From Acaryochloris sp. CCMEE 5410 (GTDB lineage Bacteria > Cyanobacteriota > Cyanobacteriia > Thermosynechococcales > Thermosynechococcaceae), in contig NZ_AFEJ02000001.1 of the NCBI RefSeq assembly GCF_000238775.2, forward strand, positions 3,782,001 to 3,846,000: a DNA stretch of 64,000 nt. Reading direction: 5' to 3'. A program made the translations under genes and the position numbers. The notes beneath the pieces are model-generated. The model did no database searches and was not told where the DNA came from. It worked only from the letters and a program-made list of their open reading frames with translations. Within the stretch, counting starts at the first letter, position 1, and each line of letters starts with the position of its first letter. Shown here one piece after another: positions 26,834-36,947 of the stretch.

Positions 26834-28123
26834 ATGCAGACTCCTGAACCCCAACCCTCTAACGGTGGATTTCGTTCCCTGATGGATAATCGGGCCTTTG
26901 TGGTGCTGTGGGCAGGACAGATTATTTCACAGTTAGCGGACAAATTTTTTTTTGTACTGCTCATTACCTTGGTGGGAGACTATCAACCCCCAGAAAATAT
27001 TGAGAATTCCATGCGGTCATCGGTGATGATTGCCAATACGCTGCCTGCCGTTTTCTTTGGGTCCGCAGCTGGAATTTTTGTGGATCGGTGGTCTAAGAAG
27101 CAGATCTTGTGGACCACGACTCTGATGCGGGGCTTGCTGACCTTAGTCATTATTGTGTTGCCCAAGTCCCTGCCCTTCTTTCCGCTCCTGTTGACGGTGG
27201 CATTCTTGGAGTCGATCTTGACCCAGTTCTTTGCTCCAGCTGAACAAGCGGCTATCCCGGTATTGGTGAAACCGAATAATCTGATGCCTGCCAATGCCTT
27301 ATTTACGACGACGATGATGGGTTCTTTAGTAGTGGGATTTGCTGTGGGTGATCCGTTGCTGAGCTGGTCGCAGAACTGGGGCGGTGTGAATGGGCGAGAA
27401 TTTTTGGTCGGTGGGCTGTATGTTTTGTCAGCCATTGTTCTGGGGATTATGCTGCCCTTGCGGGAGAAAAAGCATAACGAAGCAGTGGCCTTGCATCCCT
27501 TTAGCGACCTCAAATTGGGATTTGCTTACCTGCGTAAAAATCGTTTGATTAGTAATGCCATGGTGCAGCTGACGATGCTGTACTGCGTTTTTGCGGCCCT
27601 GTCGGTTTTATCCATCGGCTTGGCTGAAAAAGTGGGCTTTGAGAAACCCAGTCAGTTTGGCTTTTTGCTGGCGGCGGCTGGAGTAGGTCTAGTCATCGGG
27701 GCTGGCGTGCTCGGTCAATGGGGTGACCGCTTTCATCATTTACCCCTCCCCCTGTTTGGCTTTTTCAGCATGGGCATTGTGCTGGTATTGTTCTCGTTTA
27801 TTCATAAAGATTGGTTGGGAATTGACCTCAGTATTGCCTTGAGCCTGAGCTTAAGTATGTTCCTGGGCATGGGGGCAGCCATGATTGGGGTACCGATGCA
27901 AACCCTGATTCAAGTGAAAACGCCGCCAGATATGCGCGGTAAAGTGTTTGGATTTCAAAACAATGTGGTCAATATTGCCTTGAGCGTGCCGTTGGCTATT
28001 GCGGGTATTTTGGCAGACGTTTTAGGGCTACGGCGCGTGCTGATTGCTATGGGGATCACCGTTGTGGTGGCGGGTTTCCTGGTTTGGCGCAGTACTCGGA
28101 AGGTGCTCCAGGATGTGATCTAG
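26834..28123 (+). CDS. MFS transporter, drug/lipid exporter-like (MFS_3 type)
   Basis: This is a 429-residue membrane protein with about 12 predicted helices. The N-terminal NRAFVVLWAGQIISQLADKF and GIFVDRWSKKQILW carry the MFS loop 2-3 motif. FAPAEQAAIPVLVKPNNLMP and PPDMRGKVFGFQNNVVNIAL are typical of the EntS/LplT-related branch. The substrate cannot be assigned. It stands alone between the hibernation factor terminator and ilvB. The upstream gap of about 170 bases should contain its promoter. Confidence 0.85.
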   Translation: MQTPEPQPSNGGFRSLMDNRAFVVLWAGQIISQLADKFFFVLLITLVGDYQPPENIENSMRSSVMIANTLPAVFFGSAAGIFVDRWSKKQILWTTTLMRGLLTLVIIVLPKSLPFFPLLLTVAFLESILTQFFAPAEQAAIPVLVKPNNLMPANALFTTTMMGSLVVGFAVGDPLLSWSQNWGGVNGREFLVGGLYVLSAIVLGIMLPLREKKHNEAVALHPFSDLKLGFAYLRKNRLISNAMVQLTMLYCVFAALSVLSIGLAEKVGFEKPSQFGFLLAAAGVGLVIGAGVLGQWGDRFHHLPLPLFGFFSMGIVLVLFSFIHKDWLGIDLSIALSLSLSMFLGMGAAMIGVPMQTLIQVKTPPDMRGKVFGFQNNVVNIALSVPLAIAGILADVLGLRRVLIAMGITVVVAGFLVWRSTRKVLQDVI

Positions 28124-28266
28124 ATGGTTGGGTTGTAAACTCTTCTGCAATTTCTCTCGACAGGTTGAAGTCACTCCGCTTAAACTATATAGATCTACCC
28201 GATTGTCACTTCTCAACGGACGATAAACACCCTTTTTGCCATTGGATCTGAATGTGAGGTTCTCCT

Positions 28267-30075
28267 GTGCGTGCGACCGGAGCTTTTGCTTTAATCGATA
28301 GTCTGAAAAATCACGGCGTCAAACATATTTTTGGCTATCCCGGTGGTGCGATTTTGCCGATTTATGATGAGGTTTATAAGGCAGAACAGCGGGGTGATCT
28401 AAAACATATTTTGGTCCGCCATGAACAAGGTGCCTCCCATGCTGCTGATGGCTATGCCAGAGCCACGGGGCAAGTGGGCGTTTGCTTTGGCACCTCTGGT
28501 CCTGGGGCGACTAATTTAGTCACCGGAATTGCTACGGCCCACATGGATTCGATTCCGATGGTGGTGATTACGGGACAGGTGCCTCGACCCGCTATTGGCA
28601 GTGATGCGTTTCAGGAAACGGATATTTTTGGGATTACCCTGCCGTTGGTAAAGCATTCCTATGTGGTTCGTGATCCGGCGGATATGGCTCGGGTGGTGGC
28701 GGAAGCTTTTCATATTGCCGGAACCGGACGACCTGGACCCGTCTTAATTGATGTGCCCAAGGATGTTGGTAATGAAGAATTTGACTATGTGCCTGTGCAG
28801 CCTGGTACTGTCAGCTTGAAGGGCTATCGCCCCACGGTCAAAGGCAATCCTCGCCAGATTAAACAAGCCCTAGATCTCATCAGACGGGCTAAATCTCCTC
28901 TCTTATATGTAGGAGGTGGAGCCATTTCGTCGGGAGCCCATGCTGAACTGAAAGAGCTGGCTGAGTGGTTCCATATTCCGGTGACCACAACGCTGATGGG
29001 GAAAGGCTCCTTTGATGAGGCGCACCCATTATCCGTTGGCATGTTAGGCATGCATGGCACGGCCTATGCAAATTTTGCCGTGAGTGAATGCGATTTGCTG
29101 ATTGCAGTGGGTGCCCGCTTTGATGATCGGGTAACGGGTAAGTTGGATGAATTCGCTTCTAGAGCGAAGGTGGTTCATATCGATATTGACCCAGCAGAGG
29201 TGGGTAAAAATCGGGCTCCTACCGTTCCGATTGTCGGGAGCGTTAAGCCTGTCTTAGTAGAGCTGTTGAAGCTGGCAAAACAGTCTTCGCCGGCGGATCC
29301 AGCCCAAACTCAAGAGTGGCGCTCGCGAGTGGAGCGCTGGCAGCGAGATTATCCTCTAACTGTACCGAGACCGGCAGAGAAGTTATCGCCACAAGAAGTA
29401 ATTTTTGAGCTGCGTAAGCAGGCCCCCCATGCCTACTACACGACGGATGTCGGTCAACATCAGATGTGGGCCGCTCAGTTTTTGCAAAATGGTCCTCGGC
29501 AGTGGGCTACCAGTGGTGGCTTAGGAACGATGGGCTATGGTTTGCCTGCGGCGATGGGGGTGCAGGTGGCCTTACCGAATGATCAGGTGATTTGTATTAG
29601 CGGTGATGCCAGCTTCCAGATGAATTTGCAAGAATTGGCAACGCTGGCCCAGTATGGCATCAAGGTAAAAACGGTTATCATCAACAATTTCTGGCAGGGT
29701 ATGGTGCGTCAGTGGCAGCAAGCCTTTTTTGGTGAGCGCTATTCTAATTCCAATATGGAAGCGGGGATGCCTAATTTTGAGAAATTGGCGGAGGCATTTG
29801 GGGTCAAAGGTGGCATCCTGCGAGAACGCGATGACTTAGAAAGTGCGGTTGCGGAGATGTTGGCCTTCGATGGTCCCTATCTTTTAGATGCCCAGGTGAC
29901 GCGGGATGAAAACTGCTATCCGATGGTGGCACCGGGTAAGAGCAATGCTCAAATGTTGGGATTGCCAGATCACAAAACCTTAGAAAAGGCAGCGGAGCTG
30001 ATTTATTGCAGTAACTGCGGGGCTAAAAATACCTCAACGAATCACTTTTGTCCTGAGTGCGGAACAAAGTTGTAA
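28267..30075 (+). CDS. ilvB: Acetolactate synthase large subunit with C-terminal zinc ribbon
   Basis: This thiamine-diphosphate enzyme makes acetolactate or acetohydroxybutyrate, the first common step of valine, leucine and isoleucine synthesis. The start is a GTG at 28267. The N-terminal domain has [17 protein letters not shown] and [18 protein letters not shown] with the catalytic glutamate. The C-terminal domain has the ThDP site [20 protein letters not shown] and [12 protein letters not shown]. After the usual end (about residue 572) comes a zinc ribbon, [20 protein letters not shown] and GTKL. This tail is absent from enterobacterial enzymes. ilvD lies 5 kb downstream. Confidence 0.95.
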   Translation: MRATGAFALIDSLKNHGVKHIFGYPGGAILPIYDEVYKAEQRGDLKHILVRHEQGASHAADGYARATGQVGVCFGTSGPGATNLVTGIATAHMDSIPMVVITGQVPRPAIGSDAFQETDIFGITLPLVKHSYVVRDPADMARVVAEAFHIAGTGRPGPVLIDVPKDVGNEEFDYVPVQPGTVSLKGYRPTVKGNPRQIKQALDLIRRAKSPLLYVGGGAISSGAHAELKELAEWFHIPVTTTLMGKGSFDEAHPLSVGMLGMHGTAYANFAVSECDLLIAVGARFDDRVTGKLDEFASRAKVVHIDIDPAEVGKNRAPTVPIVGSVKPVLVELLKLAKQSSPADPAQTQEWRSRVERWQRDYPLTVPRPAEKLSPQEVIFELRKQAPHAYYTTDVGQHQMWAAQFLQNGPRQWATSGGLGTMGYGLPAAMGVQVALPNDQVICISGDASFQMNLQELATLAQYGIKVKTVIINNFWQGMVRQWQQAFFGERYSNSNMEAGMPNFEKLAEAFGVKGGILRERDDLESAVAEMLAFDGPYLLDAQVTRDENCYPMVAPGKSNAQMLGLPDHKTLEKAAELIYCSNCGAKNTSTNHFCPECGTKL

Positions 30076-30077
30076 GC

Positions 30078-30539
30078 ATGGATTTGCAGCCCCAGGTGCA
30101 AGCACTGATTGACGAAGCGCCGCAAGACGGTGGGATGCCTGCTGCAATTCGGATTATTGCGCCGTTGTTGCAAGGGTTGGCGGAGCAGCGTTTGAAGTTT
30201 GAGCAGTACTATATTCTGCAAAATTTGCAGGGAAATTGGCAGTTAACGACCTTGCAGCATCGGCAAAAGCCAGGGTTGGAGAAGACGGTGGTCTATGGGT
30301 TTGCCAATTTACAGGATGCAACTCGGTCCAGTCGGTCATCGGATTTAGTGGCGTTGCCAGTGCCAGTGATTCCGCTATTGTTTCAGCTGTTAGCGTTGGA
30401 ACCTGTAGATAGCATTCTCTTTTTGGAGACGATGGGTGATTTGGATAAAGGGGAAGAAATTACTCGCTATGAGCTGCAACAGTTAATTCAGACAGCCCTG
30501 AGACAAAATCAACCTTCTCCGCCCATGGATATAGCTTAG
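30078..30539 (+). CDS. Hypothetical protein downstream of ilvB, 153 residues
   Basis: I do not recognise a named family. The ATG at 30078 lies 2 bases after the ilvB stop, so the gene is probably co-transcribed. The product is soluble and mostly helical: MDLQPQVQALIDEAPQDGG at the start, then a beta-rich middle (YYILQNLQGNWQLTTLQHRQ) and a Leu-rich C-terminal part (PVIPLLFQLLALEPVDSILF). No cysteine cluster, signal peptide or membrane helix is clear. Its end overlaps the small convergent gene by 4 bases. The position suggests a cyanobacterial conserved hypothetical. Confidence 0.7.
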   Translation: MDLQPQVQALIDEAPQDGGMPAAIRIIAPLLQGLAEQRLKFEQYYILQNLQGNWQLTTLQHRQKPGLEKTVVYGFANLQDATRSSRSSDLVALPVPVIPLLFQLLALEPVDSILFLETMGDLDKGEEITRYELQQLIQTALRQNQPSPPMDIA

Positions 30540-30736
30540 CTGTGCTCTAAGGTTTCAATATCAAGCCAACTAAGTTTTTCTTTATTGACGCACAATCCAA
30601 CGGTATGCAGAATGATGGATCGAATTGCAATTTTTTCGACTGAACGTGGGCATGGCTCTCCCACCTGCTCCTTAAAGGGAACGGTTGCTTCGATGCATAC
30701 GCCATGAGCTTGAGTCCATTCTATGGTGGTAGTCAT
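30536..30736 (-). CDS. Small hypothetical protein, 66 residues
   Basis: The frame runs MTTTIEWTQAHGVCIEATVP to LSWLDIETLEHS. It has a good coding look, fills the space between two convergent or co-directional genes, and overlaps the preceding gene's stop by 4 bases. It is a soluble protein with no recognised motif. The cupin gene lies upstream of it on the same strand with a 39-base gap, so the two may be co-transcribed. Confidence 0.55.
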   Translation of the reverse strand: MTTTIEWTQAHGVCIEATVPFKEQVGEPCPRSVEKIAIRSIILHTVGLCVNKEKLSWLDIETLEHS

Positions 30737-30775
30737 GATGCGAATGATGGGGGCGGTTTACCTCTTGGCGAGTCC

Positions 30776-31246
30776 TTAACTGTCTTGATTTGGGTAAGGT
30801 CTGCCATCCTTATGGGTAAATTGCCACGTTTCCTCAACCCATTGAGCCACTAAGTCATCATCGGGATATTCCACCCGATCATCAGGGGTGCGATCGCCAA
30901 TTTCTAGATACACTGCATCCGCATCAGACTCATTGCATAAATGGTGGCCATCCGCTTCTCCAGCAGGAAAACCAGCCGCCATCCCTGCCGTCAGATTTTC
31001 CTTGCCTGCATTGGTTTTCAGAACCAATTCACCTTCCACCACATAGATCAATTCGTCCTGTCGGCTATGCCAATGACGGAGTGCAGAACAACTGCCTGGT
31101 GCTAACCGGACTAGGTTAACGCCAAAGTTTTTGAGACCGGCTGCATCCCCAAGCCGTTGTTTACTGCGACCCGCCACTTGAGCCTTAAAAATCGAAGGGT
31201 AGTTGGAGCCAGTGCGGATGGGAATTTGAGAGAGATTGAGTCGCAT
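30776..31246 (-). CDS. Cupin-domain protein
   Basis: This is a small beta-barrel protein of 156 residues. The cupin motif 1 is RHWHSRQDELIYVVEGELVL, with the two histidines and the glutamate that bind a metal. Motif 2 is GFPAGEADGHHLCNESDADA. The reaction is unknown, as cupins range from isomerases to sugar-binding regulators. It starts with MRLNLSQIPIRTGSNYP. The small gene at 30536 follows it on the same strand. Confidence 0.85.
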   Translation of the reverse strand: MRLNLSQIPIRTGSNYPSIFKAQVAGRSKQRLGDAAGLKNFGVNLVRLAPGSCSALRHWHSRQDELIYVVEGELVLKTNAGKENLTAGMAAGFPAGEADGHHLCNESDADAVYLEIGDRTPDDRVEYPDDDLVAQWVEETWQFTHKDGRPYPNQDS

Positions 31247-31328
31247 GGGGGGTCCTAGTGAAGGAGGCTATGATGATTGTGGTGGGTTTCCTCGCCATGT
31301 AAAGATTTTGTGGTGAGGATTTTAAGGT

Positions 31329-31619
31329 ATGAAGTGGGTTCGCGCTATTGGCGGTATTGCCGTAGCTGTGGGGCTGGTTGTGGGTTGGAAGTTTTATAAC
31401 CGGTTCAATACGGCGGCAAATGTCAGACAAATATTTCTAGCAGCCTGTGCTGAAGAGAGTCAATGCACAGGTGCAGTTGAACAGCATTTCCAGTCTTGTT
31501 TTGATGCTAACTATCATTGGGGAGGGCGTCGCCAAGCGGGTCATTTAAATGGGAATAAATTTACAGATTGTCTAAGGGAGAAGGCTGGCGCACCGGTCCT
31601 CCCAGATCCATCAAAATAA
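31329..31619 (+). CDS. Small membrane-anchored protein with four cysteines
   Basis: The 96-residue product starts with an uncleaved signal anchor (MKWVRAIGGIAVAVGLVVGW). It has a periplasmic part with cysteines in LAACAEESQCTGAV, FQSCFDANYHW and FTDCLREKAG, four in a C-X5-C-X11-C-X23-C-like layout that could form two disulfides. I do not recognise the family. It stands alone between the cupin gene (divergent) and the DUF1499 gene. Confidence 0.6.
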   Translation: MKWVRAIGGIAVAVGLVVGWKFYNRFNTAANVRQIFLAACAEESQCTGAVEQHFQSCFDANYHWGGRRQAGHLNGNKFTDCLREKAGAPVLPDPSK

Positions 31620-31725
31620 ATGGATCCGTCCTACCCTGTTTTCTTGTGGCTGTCTACAATGCTTATGGGCGGTCTTAAAGGACGGGCTCATCCCTTTTCA
31701 AGTTTTGAGGAACATCCTAGAAAAT

Positions 31726-32232
31726 ATGCTGCATCGATTGACTGCCTTAGCTTGGGCAAGCTTGGTCTCTATTGTCCTTCTCATGAGTCCTTCGGCTTCT
31801 GCCGCCACCTTAGGGGCATTGCCTGGAGCTGCGAGCTTGTTTGCCGGTAACGCCCCTGAGTTGGGTGTGCAGGAAGGTCAGCTCTCCCCCTGTCCTGATT
31901 CGCCGAATTGTGTGGTCAGCCAAAACGCAGATGCAGATCATGGGATCGCACCCCTGTCTTACAGCAGTGATCGCGACACTGCCCGAGCAACGCTGTTAAA
32001 AGTATTAACCGTTGTGCCTCGCACCCGAGTGGTGGAGCAGACCAACGATTACATCCGTTTTGAATCCAGTAGTCGATTGTTGGGTTTTGTCGATGATGGT
32101 GAATTTTATTTTCCCGCCGAAGACAATATTATCCAGATGCGTTCCGCCTCCCGTGTTGGAGAGTCCGATCTCAGCGTTAATCGCCGACGGATGGAGCAAA
32201 TTCGCCTCGCGCTCCAGGACTTAGGTGTGTAG
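31726..32232 (+). CDS. DUF1499 protein with signal peptide
   Basis: The ATG at 31726 opens MLHRLTALAWASLVSIVLLM, followed by SPSASAATL, a cleavable signal peptide. The 168-residue product continues with the DUF1499 core: LSPCPDSPNCVVSQNADADH, IRFESSSRLLGFVDDGEFYF and IQMRSASRVGESDLSVNRRR. DUF1499 proteins are widespread in cyanobacteria and chloroplast lumens; their role is unknown. The esterase-like lipoprotein gene begins 2 bases after its stop, so the two form an operon. Confidence 0.85.
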   Translation: MLHRLTALAWASLVSIVLLMSPSASAATLGALPGAASLFAGNAPELGVQEGQLSPCPDSPNCVVSQNADADHGIAPLSYSSDRDTARATLLKVLTVVPRTRVVEQTNDYIRFESSSRLLGFVDDGEFYFPAEDNIIQMRSASRVGESDLSVNRRRMEQIRLALQDLGV

Positions 32233-32234
32233 AC

Positions 32235-33392
32235 GTGACCAAATTACTGCGGTATTGCTTGCCGCTGTTGTGCTGTGTACTGTTACTGACGGGCTGTGAT
32301 CTGCCCCAAGTGACAGCAGAGGCCCGCATCTTTCTCAATCTATCTATGGATTATTTGGGAGGATATCAGCTCTATGAAACGGAGTTTGACGGGACGCGTT
32401 TCGGTGGGATTTCTGCGATTACCTATGATCGGAATCGCGATCGCTTCTATGCCTTGTCCGATGATCGGGCGCAACCTCGCTTTTACACCTTGAATCTGAA
32501 ATTGGATCAAGAGAAACCCAATCGCCCCCAGATTAAAACCCTGGAAATTGAAAATGTCACTTTCTTCCAAAACGAAGAAGCACAGCCTTATAAGACCGAT
32601 CGAATTGATCCAGAAGGCATCGCCCTGACCCCTCAAGACAAGTTGTGGGTGAGCAGTGAAGGCGTCTCCCGTTTACAGAGTCCCCCTGCTCTAATCGAAT
32701 TTGATCTGAAAGGTCAGTGGCAACAACAGCTCACCTTGCCCAAGCAATTTTTGCCGATTCCTGCCACTGACGAGAATCCTAACCCACCGCCCCACGGCAT
32801 TGACGATAATCGCGGTTTTGAAGCGTTGACTCTGAATCCAGAAGGCGATCGCATCTTCGTAGCCATCGAAGCCCCCTTACAGCAAGATTACCCAGATGCC
32901 GAGGTGGAAGGAGAAACCCAGCATTACAACCGCTTTCTTCACTATTGGATTGGCGAACCTCAGCCCCAATTGTTAGCCAACTACCTTTATCCTCTCAAGT
33001 CAGCCGATCTACTCAAAGGGCTAAACGGCCTGACCGAACTGTTGACCGTGGACAGTGCCGGACATTTCCTCAGCCTTGAGCGGTCCTACAGTCCATTTAC
33101 AGGGTTCAGTGCTGAAATCTTTCAAATGACGACGGCCCTTGCCCGAGATACCTCCAAAATTGATCCCTTACCCAGCGACCTCACCGGTATTACACCCATT
33201 CAAAAACAGCCCCTGCTGGATCTGAAGCAGCTCAAAATTCCCGGCAGCAATTTGGAAGGCATGATGTGGGGACCTCAGTTAGCCGATGGCAGCCAGTCTC
33301 TAGTCCTGGTCAGCGACAACAACTTTGAGCCGAATGAACCGACTCAGTTCTTGCTATTTCGTCTCCGCCAAGATAGTCAGCTGGTGTCTTAA
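32235..33392 (+). CDS. Esterase-like-of-phytase domain lipoprotein
   Basis: The GTG at 32235 opens MTKLLRYCLPLLCCVLLLTG and then CDL, a lipoprotein signal with the lipid-carrying cysteine. The 385-residue product matches the esterase-like-of-phytase beta-propeller family (PF13449 type). Signs are YQLYETEFDGTRFGGISAIT, DRFYALSDDRA, DPEGIALTPQDKLWVSSEG, RGFEALTLNPEGDRIFVAIE and NLEGMMWGPQLADGSQSLVL. The catalytic activity is not established for this family. It is translationally close to the DUF1499 gene and convergent with lepB, three bases away. Confidence 0.82.
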   Translation: MTKLLRYCLPLLCCVLLLTGCDLPQVTAEARIFLNLSMDYLGGYQLYETEFDGTRFGGISAITYDRNRDRFYALSDDRAQPRFYTLNLKLDQEKPNRPQIKTLEIENVTFFQNEEAQPYKTDRIDPEGIALTPQDKLWVSSEGVSRLQSPPALIEFDLKGQWQQQLTLPKQFLPIPATDENPNPPPHGIDDNRGFEALTLNPEGDRIFVAIEAPLQQDYPDAEVEGETQHYNRFLHYWIGEPQPQLLANYLYPLKSADLLKGLNGLTELLTVDSAGHFLSLERSYSPFTGFSAEIFQMTTALARDTSKIDPLPSDLTGITPIQKQPLLDLKQLKIPGSNLEGMMWGPQLADGSQSLVLVSDNNFEPNEPTQFLLFRLRQDSQLVS

Positions 33393-33395
33393 TTT

Positions 33396-34070
33396 CTATT
33401 CGCCGATGGTCACTTCCGCGGGTGGTAAAGTGCCAATGCGATCAAAGGGGAGAAAACGAAAGACCGCTCGTCCTACTAGATCGGCATGGGCAACTAATCC
33501 CCAACAGCGGCCATCATAGCTATTGCCTCGGTTATCGCCTAACACAAGGTAATGCTTGTCTGGAATCGTTTGAGGCTTTTCTAAAAAGATAGGAACGGGC
33601 GGTTCAATGGGCTGGCTATCGACATCTGAAGTGACATAATTGTTACGACAGTGGTCTTCGCTAGGTCCAACCGTGACGCCTTCAGCGGTGTAATTTTCTT
33701 TAGTGGGCTGATTGTTGACCCAAACCACCCCATTTTTGATTTCAACTTGATCACCAGGGACGCCCACGACCCGTTTAATAAACGCTTCTTTAAAATTGGC
33801 TCGCTTTAAGGATTCGGTGGGATTGAACACCACTACATCACCCCGTTCAGGATCCCGAAAACGATAGGTGACTTTATCAATGATCAAACGATCATGAATT
33901 TGCAAAGTGGGTTCCATCGACCCAGATGGAATAAAGCGGGCTTCTGCGACAAAAGTGCGAATTCCAAATGCCAAAAGTAGACTTAACCCGACCGTCTTGG
34001 CTGCTTCCACCCACCAAGATTCTTCTGGTTGTTCCGTTGGTTTCAGATCAGGGGGTTGGGATTGCGTCAT
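33396..34070 (-). CDS. lepB: Signal peptidase I, copy 1
   Basis: This membrane serine protease cuts signal peptides from exported and thylakoid-lumen proteins. A single N-terminal helix (VGLSLLLAFGIRTFVAEARF) precedes the nucleophile box PSGSMEPTLQIHDRLIIDKV. The general-base lysine is in AFIKRVVGVPGDQVEIKNG. The C-terminal box is YLVLGDNRGNSYDGRCWGLV. At 224 residues the length is normal. It has a close paralogue directly upstream at 34192-34800, so the pair arose by tandem duplication. Cyanobacteria often keep two LepB enzymes. Confidence 0.95.
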   Translation of the reverse strand: MTQSQPPDLKPTEQPEESWWVEAAKTVGLSLLLAFGIRTFVAEARFIPSGSMEPTLQIHDRLIIDKVTYRFRDPERGDVVVFNPTESLKRANFKEAFIKRVVGVPGDQVEIKNGVVWVNNQPTKENYTAEGVTVGPSEDHCRNNYVTSDVDSQPIEPPVPIFLEKPQTIPDKHYLVLGDNRGNSYDGRCWGLVAHADLVGRAVFRFLPFDRIGTLPPAEVTIGE

Positions 34071-34191
34071 AAAGATAGGTACAGGCCTTGAAGGATTAGG
34101 GATGGGTTACGTCTTACAAATCAGTTTTCCCAGTAAGTTGATTTATAACACAATCCTGTCTGGTCAGCGTTTGTGCTTGATCACAGCCGTC

Positions 34192-34800
34192 CTACTCTAA
34201 ATTTCCGATTCGGTGAACCGGCCAATAGCGAAAGACTGCTCGACCCAATAAATCTGAACGAGATACTAATCCCCAACAGCGGCCATCGTAGCTGTTGAGA
34301 CGATTATCACCCAGAACGAGATAGTGGTCTGCAGGTACCACTTGGGGCAAAGCCAGGAAGGATTGAGATAGAGAGGGTGGACAGACTTGAACAGATGTTT
34401 TGGCCTTGTGAGCCACATATTGTTCTCGAATCTTGACCTGATTGCGATAGACAGCGCCATCTTTAAGCTCTAATTGATCTCCCGGGATGCCAATCACGCG
34501 TTTAATAATCGTGTCCATGGAGAGTGGAGCACCCTGTCGATCGGTATCCTGTCGTAAAGCCTGGGGTGGACGGAAAACAATAATATCTCCCCGTTGAGGG
34601 GCATTAAATTGGTAAGTGACTTTATCGATAATCAAGCGATCGTGAATTTGCAGCGTTGGCTCCATGGACCCTGAAGGGATAAAGCGAGCCTCGGCGACAA
34701 AAGACCGAATACCAAAGGCCAACAACAAGCTGAGTCCCATCGCTTTGGCCGCTTCCCGCCATCCCACTTTTGTAGAGAATAAAAATGACTTTTTCGGCAT
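34192..34800 (-). CDS. lepB: Signal peptidase I, copy 2
   Basis: This is a second type I signal peptidase of 202 residues, with one N-terminal helix (AMGLSLLLAFGIRSFVAEAR). It has the Ser box SGSMEPTLQIHDRLIIDKVT, the Lys box TIIKRVIGIPGDQLELKDG and YLVLGDNRLNSYDGRCWGLV. Between the boxes it differs from copy 1 (for example VCPPSLSQSFLALPQVVPAD), which suggests different substrates or membranes. The spacing of 121 bases between the two genes allows a separate promoter for copy 1. Confidence 0.95.
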   Translation of the reverse strand: MPKKSFLFSTKVGWREAAKAMGLSLLLAFGIRSFVAEARFIPSGSMEPTLQIHDRLIIDKVTYQFNAPQRGDIIVFRPPQALRQDTDRQGAPLSMDTIIKRVIGIPGDQLELKDGAVYRNQVKIREQYVAHKAKTSVQVCPPSLSQSFLALPQVVPADHYLVLGDNRLNSYDGRCWGLVSRSDLLGRAVFRYWPVHRIGNLE

Positions 34801-35056
34801 AGCTGGAAGAAAAGTGAGTCTTGGCTGTATTGGGGGTTAGCGCTTGCCCTATCGTTCCCAAGGAGGAATGAGAATAGATAAGTCAGCACCCGTTGAGAAA
34901 AGCGCCAGTGAGTTGCTGTTCAGATTCCCACTCGGTCATCGATTCTGGGACAATAGACAGTTGAGTAAGGCCATTGGTTCCAAACTGAGTTCTGCCACTC
35001 ACGGGTCGTAATCCTAGCCTTCTCTTGCTTTTGCGTCGTGAATAGAAAGAAGTCGT

Positions 35057-36742
35057 ATGTCTGACAATCGAAATAGCCAAGTCGTCACTCAAGGGGTGCA
35101 ACGAGCCCCCAACCGGGCCATGCTAAGGGCTGTGGGGTTTGGAGATGATGATTTCGCCAAGCCGATTGTCGGGTTAGCCAATGGTTTCAGTACGATTACC
35201 CCTTGCAATATGGGCATCGACTCTCTGGCTACACGGGCAGAGGCCAGTATCAGAACGGCTGGAGCCATGCCCCAAAAGTTTGGCACCATCACCATTAGTG
35301 ATGGAATTTCCATGGGCACGGAAGGGATGAAATATTCCTTGGTCTCCCGGGAAGTGATTGCAGATTCCATTGAGACGGTCTGTATGGGCCAAAGCATGGA
35401 TGGAGTACTCGCCATTGGCGGCTGTGATAAAAATATGCCAGGGGCTATGCTTGCCATGGCTCGGATGAATATTCCAGCCATCTTTGTTTACGGCGGAACC
35501 ATTAAACCCGGCCATCTGAATGGTCAAGATCTCACTGTTGTCAGTGCCTTTGAAGCTGTTGGCCAGCATAGTGCCGGGCGGATTAGTGAAGCCGAGTTAA
35601 CGGCGGTGGAGAAACATGCTTGTCCGGGGGCTGGATCCTGTGGCGGTATGTATACGGCCAACACCATGTCCTCAGCGTTTGAGGCGATGGGCATGAGCTT
35701 GATGTATTCTTCCACCATGGCAGCGGAAGATGAAGAAAAAGCTGTCAGTGCAGAACAGTCTGCTGCTGTTTTAGTAGAAGCGATCCGCCAGCAAATTCTG
35801 CCCCGCGATATCTTAACCCGCAAAGCCTTTGAAAATGCTATTTCTGTGATTATGGCGGTCGGCGGATCCACCAATGCCGTTCTCCACCTGTTGGCTATTT
35901 CCCGTGCCGCTGGAGATCCCCTTACCCTAGATGACTTTGAAACCATCCGGGCCAAAGTTCCAGTGATTTGCGATCTCAAACCGTCGGGGCGCTATGTCGC
36001 CACAGATCTCCATAAAGCCGGTGGAATCCCATTGGTGATGAAAATGCTGTTAGAGCATGGTCTTCTCCATGGTGATGCTCTGACCATTACGGGTAAAACC
36101 ATTGCTGAACAGTTGGCGGATGTGCCATCAAAGCCTTCCCCCGATCAGGATGTGATTCGGCCTTGGGACAATCCCATGTATAAACAAGGCCACCTCGCGA
36201 TTCTCCGGGGTAACCTGGCTACGGAAGGAGCGGTTGCCAAAATCACGGGCATTAAAAATCCCCAAATTACGGGTCCAGCTCGGGTGTTTGAATCGGAAGA
36301 AGCTTGCTTGGCAGCGATTTTGGCAGGCAAAATTCAGCCTAATGATGTGATTGTGGTTCGCTATGAAGGGCCGAAAGGTGGACCTGGAATGCGAGAAATG
36401 TTAGCGCCCACGTCTGCGATTATTGGGGCAGGTTTGGGTGACTCGGTGGGATTGATTACGGATGGTCGCTTTTCCGGGGGGACTTACGGTATGGTTGTCG
36501 GGCATGTAGCCCCGGAAGCTGCTGTGGGTGGCACGATTGCTCTAGTGCAGGAAGGCGATCAGATCACGATTGATGCCCATGCTCGGAAGTTGGAGGTGCA
36601 TGTGCCTGACCAGGAGTTAGAAGGGCGAAGGGCGAAGTGGCAGCGACCTCAGCCTCGATATACCAAAGGGGTGTTGGCGAAATATGCCAAATTAGTCTCT
36701 TCTAGTAGTGTTGGTGCCGTAACCGATCTGAATTTAGTATGA
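35057..36742 (+). CDS. ilvD: Dihydroxy-acid dehydratase
   Basis: IlvD dehydrates dihydroxy-isovalerate and its homologue in branched-chain amino acid synthesis. The 561-residue protein has cluster-binding cysteines in [29 protein letters not shown] and [31 protein letters not shown] and the C-terminal [19 protein letters not shown] complete the family pattern. It stands alone but is near ilvB (about 5 kb upstream), so two steps of the pathway are loosely clustered. Confidence 0.97.
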   Translation: MSDNRNSQVVTQGVQRAPNRAMLRAVGFGDDDFAKPIVGLANGFSTITPCNMGIDSLATRAEASIRTAGAMPQKFGTITISDGISMGTEGMKYSLVSREVIADSIETVCMGQSMDGVLAIGGCDKNMPGAMLAMARMNIPAIFVYGGTIKPGHLNGQDLTVVSAFEAVGQHSAGRISEAELTAVEKHACPGAGSCGGMYTANTMSSAFEAMGMSLMYSSTMAAEDEEKAVSAEQSAAVLVEAIRQQILPRDILTRKAFENAISVIMAVGGSTNAVLHLLAISRAAGDPLTLDDFETIRAKVPVICDLKPSGRYVATDLHKAGGIPLVMKMLLEHGLLHGDALTITGKTIAEQLADVPSKPSPDQDVIRPWDNPMYKQGHLAILRGNLATEGAVAKITGIKNPQITGPARVFESEEACLAAILAGKIQPNDVIVVRYEGPKGGPGMREMLAPTSAIIGAGLGDSVGLITDGRFSGGTYGMVVGHVAPEAAVGGTIALVQEGDQITIDAHARKLEVHVPDQELEGRRAKWQRPQPRYTKGVLAKYAKLVSSSSVGAVTDLNLV

Positions 36743-36947
36743 CTCTAAATGTACTATCGATGCTGTAAATAGAAGAACTCTAATCAATTAAGTCTTCTCA
36801 AAAATTCTGAATTTTCAGCTATCTTTGCTAATCAATAAGATTAGCGATTGGTAATGGCTAAAAAGAACTACAAGGTCAAAGCCCTTTTTCTACAAGGGTT
36901 TCTAATCGATAGTCACGAAGAATCCTCTAACGCTTATGAAAGAAGGG

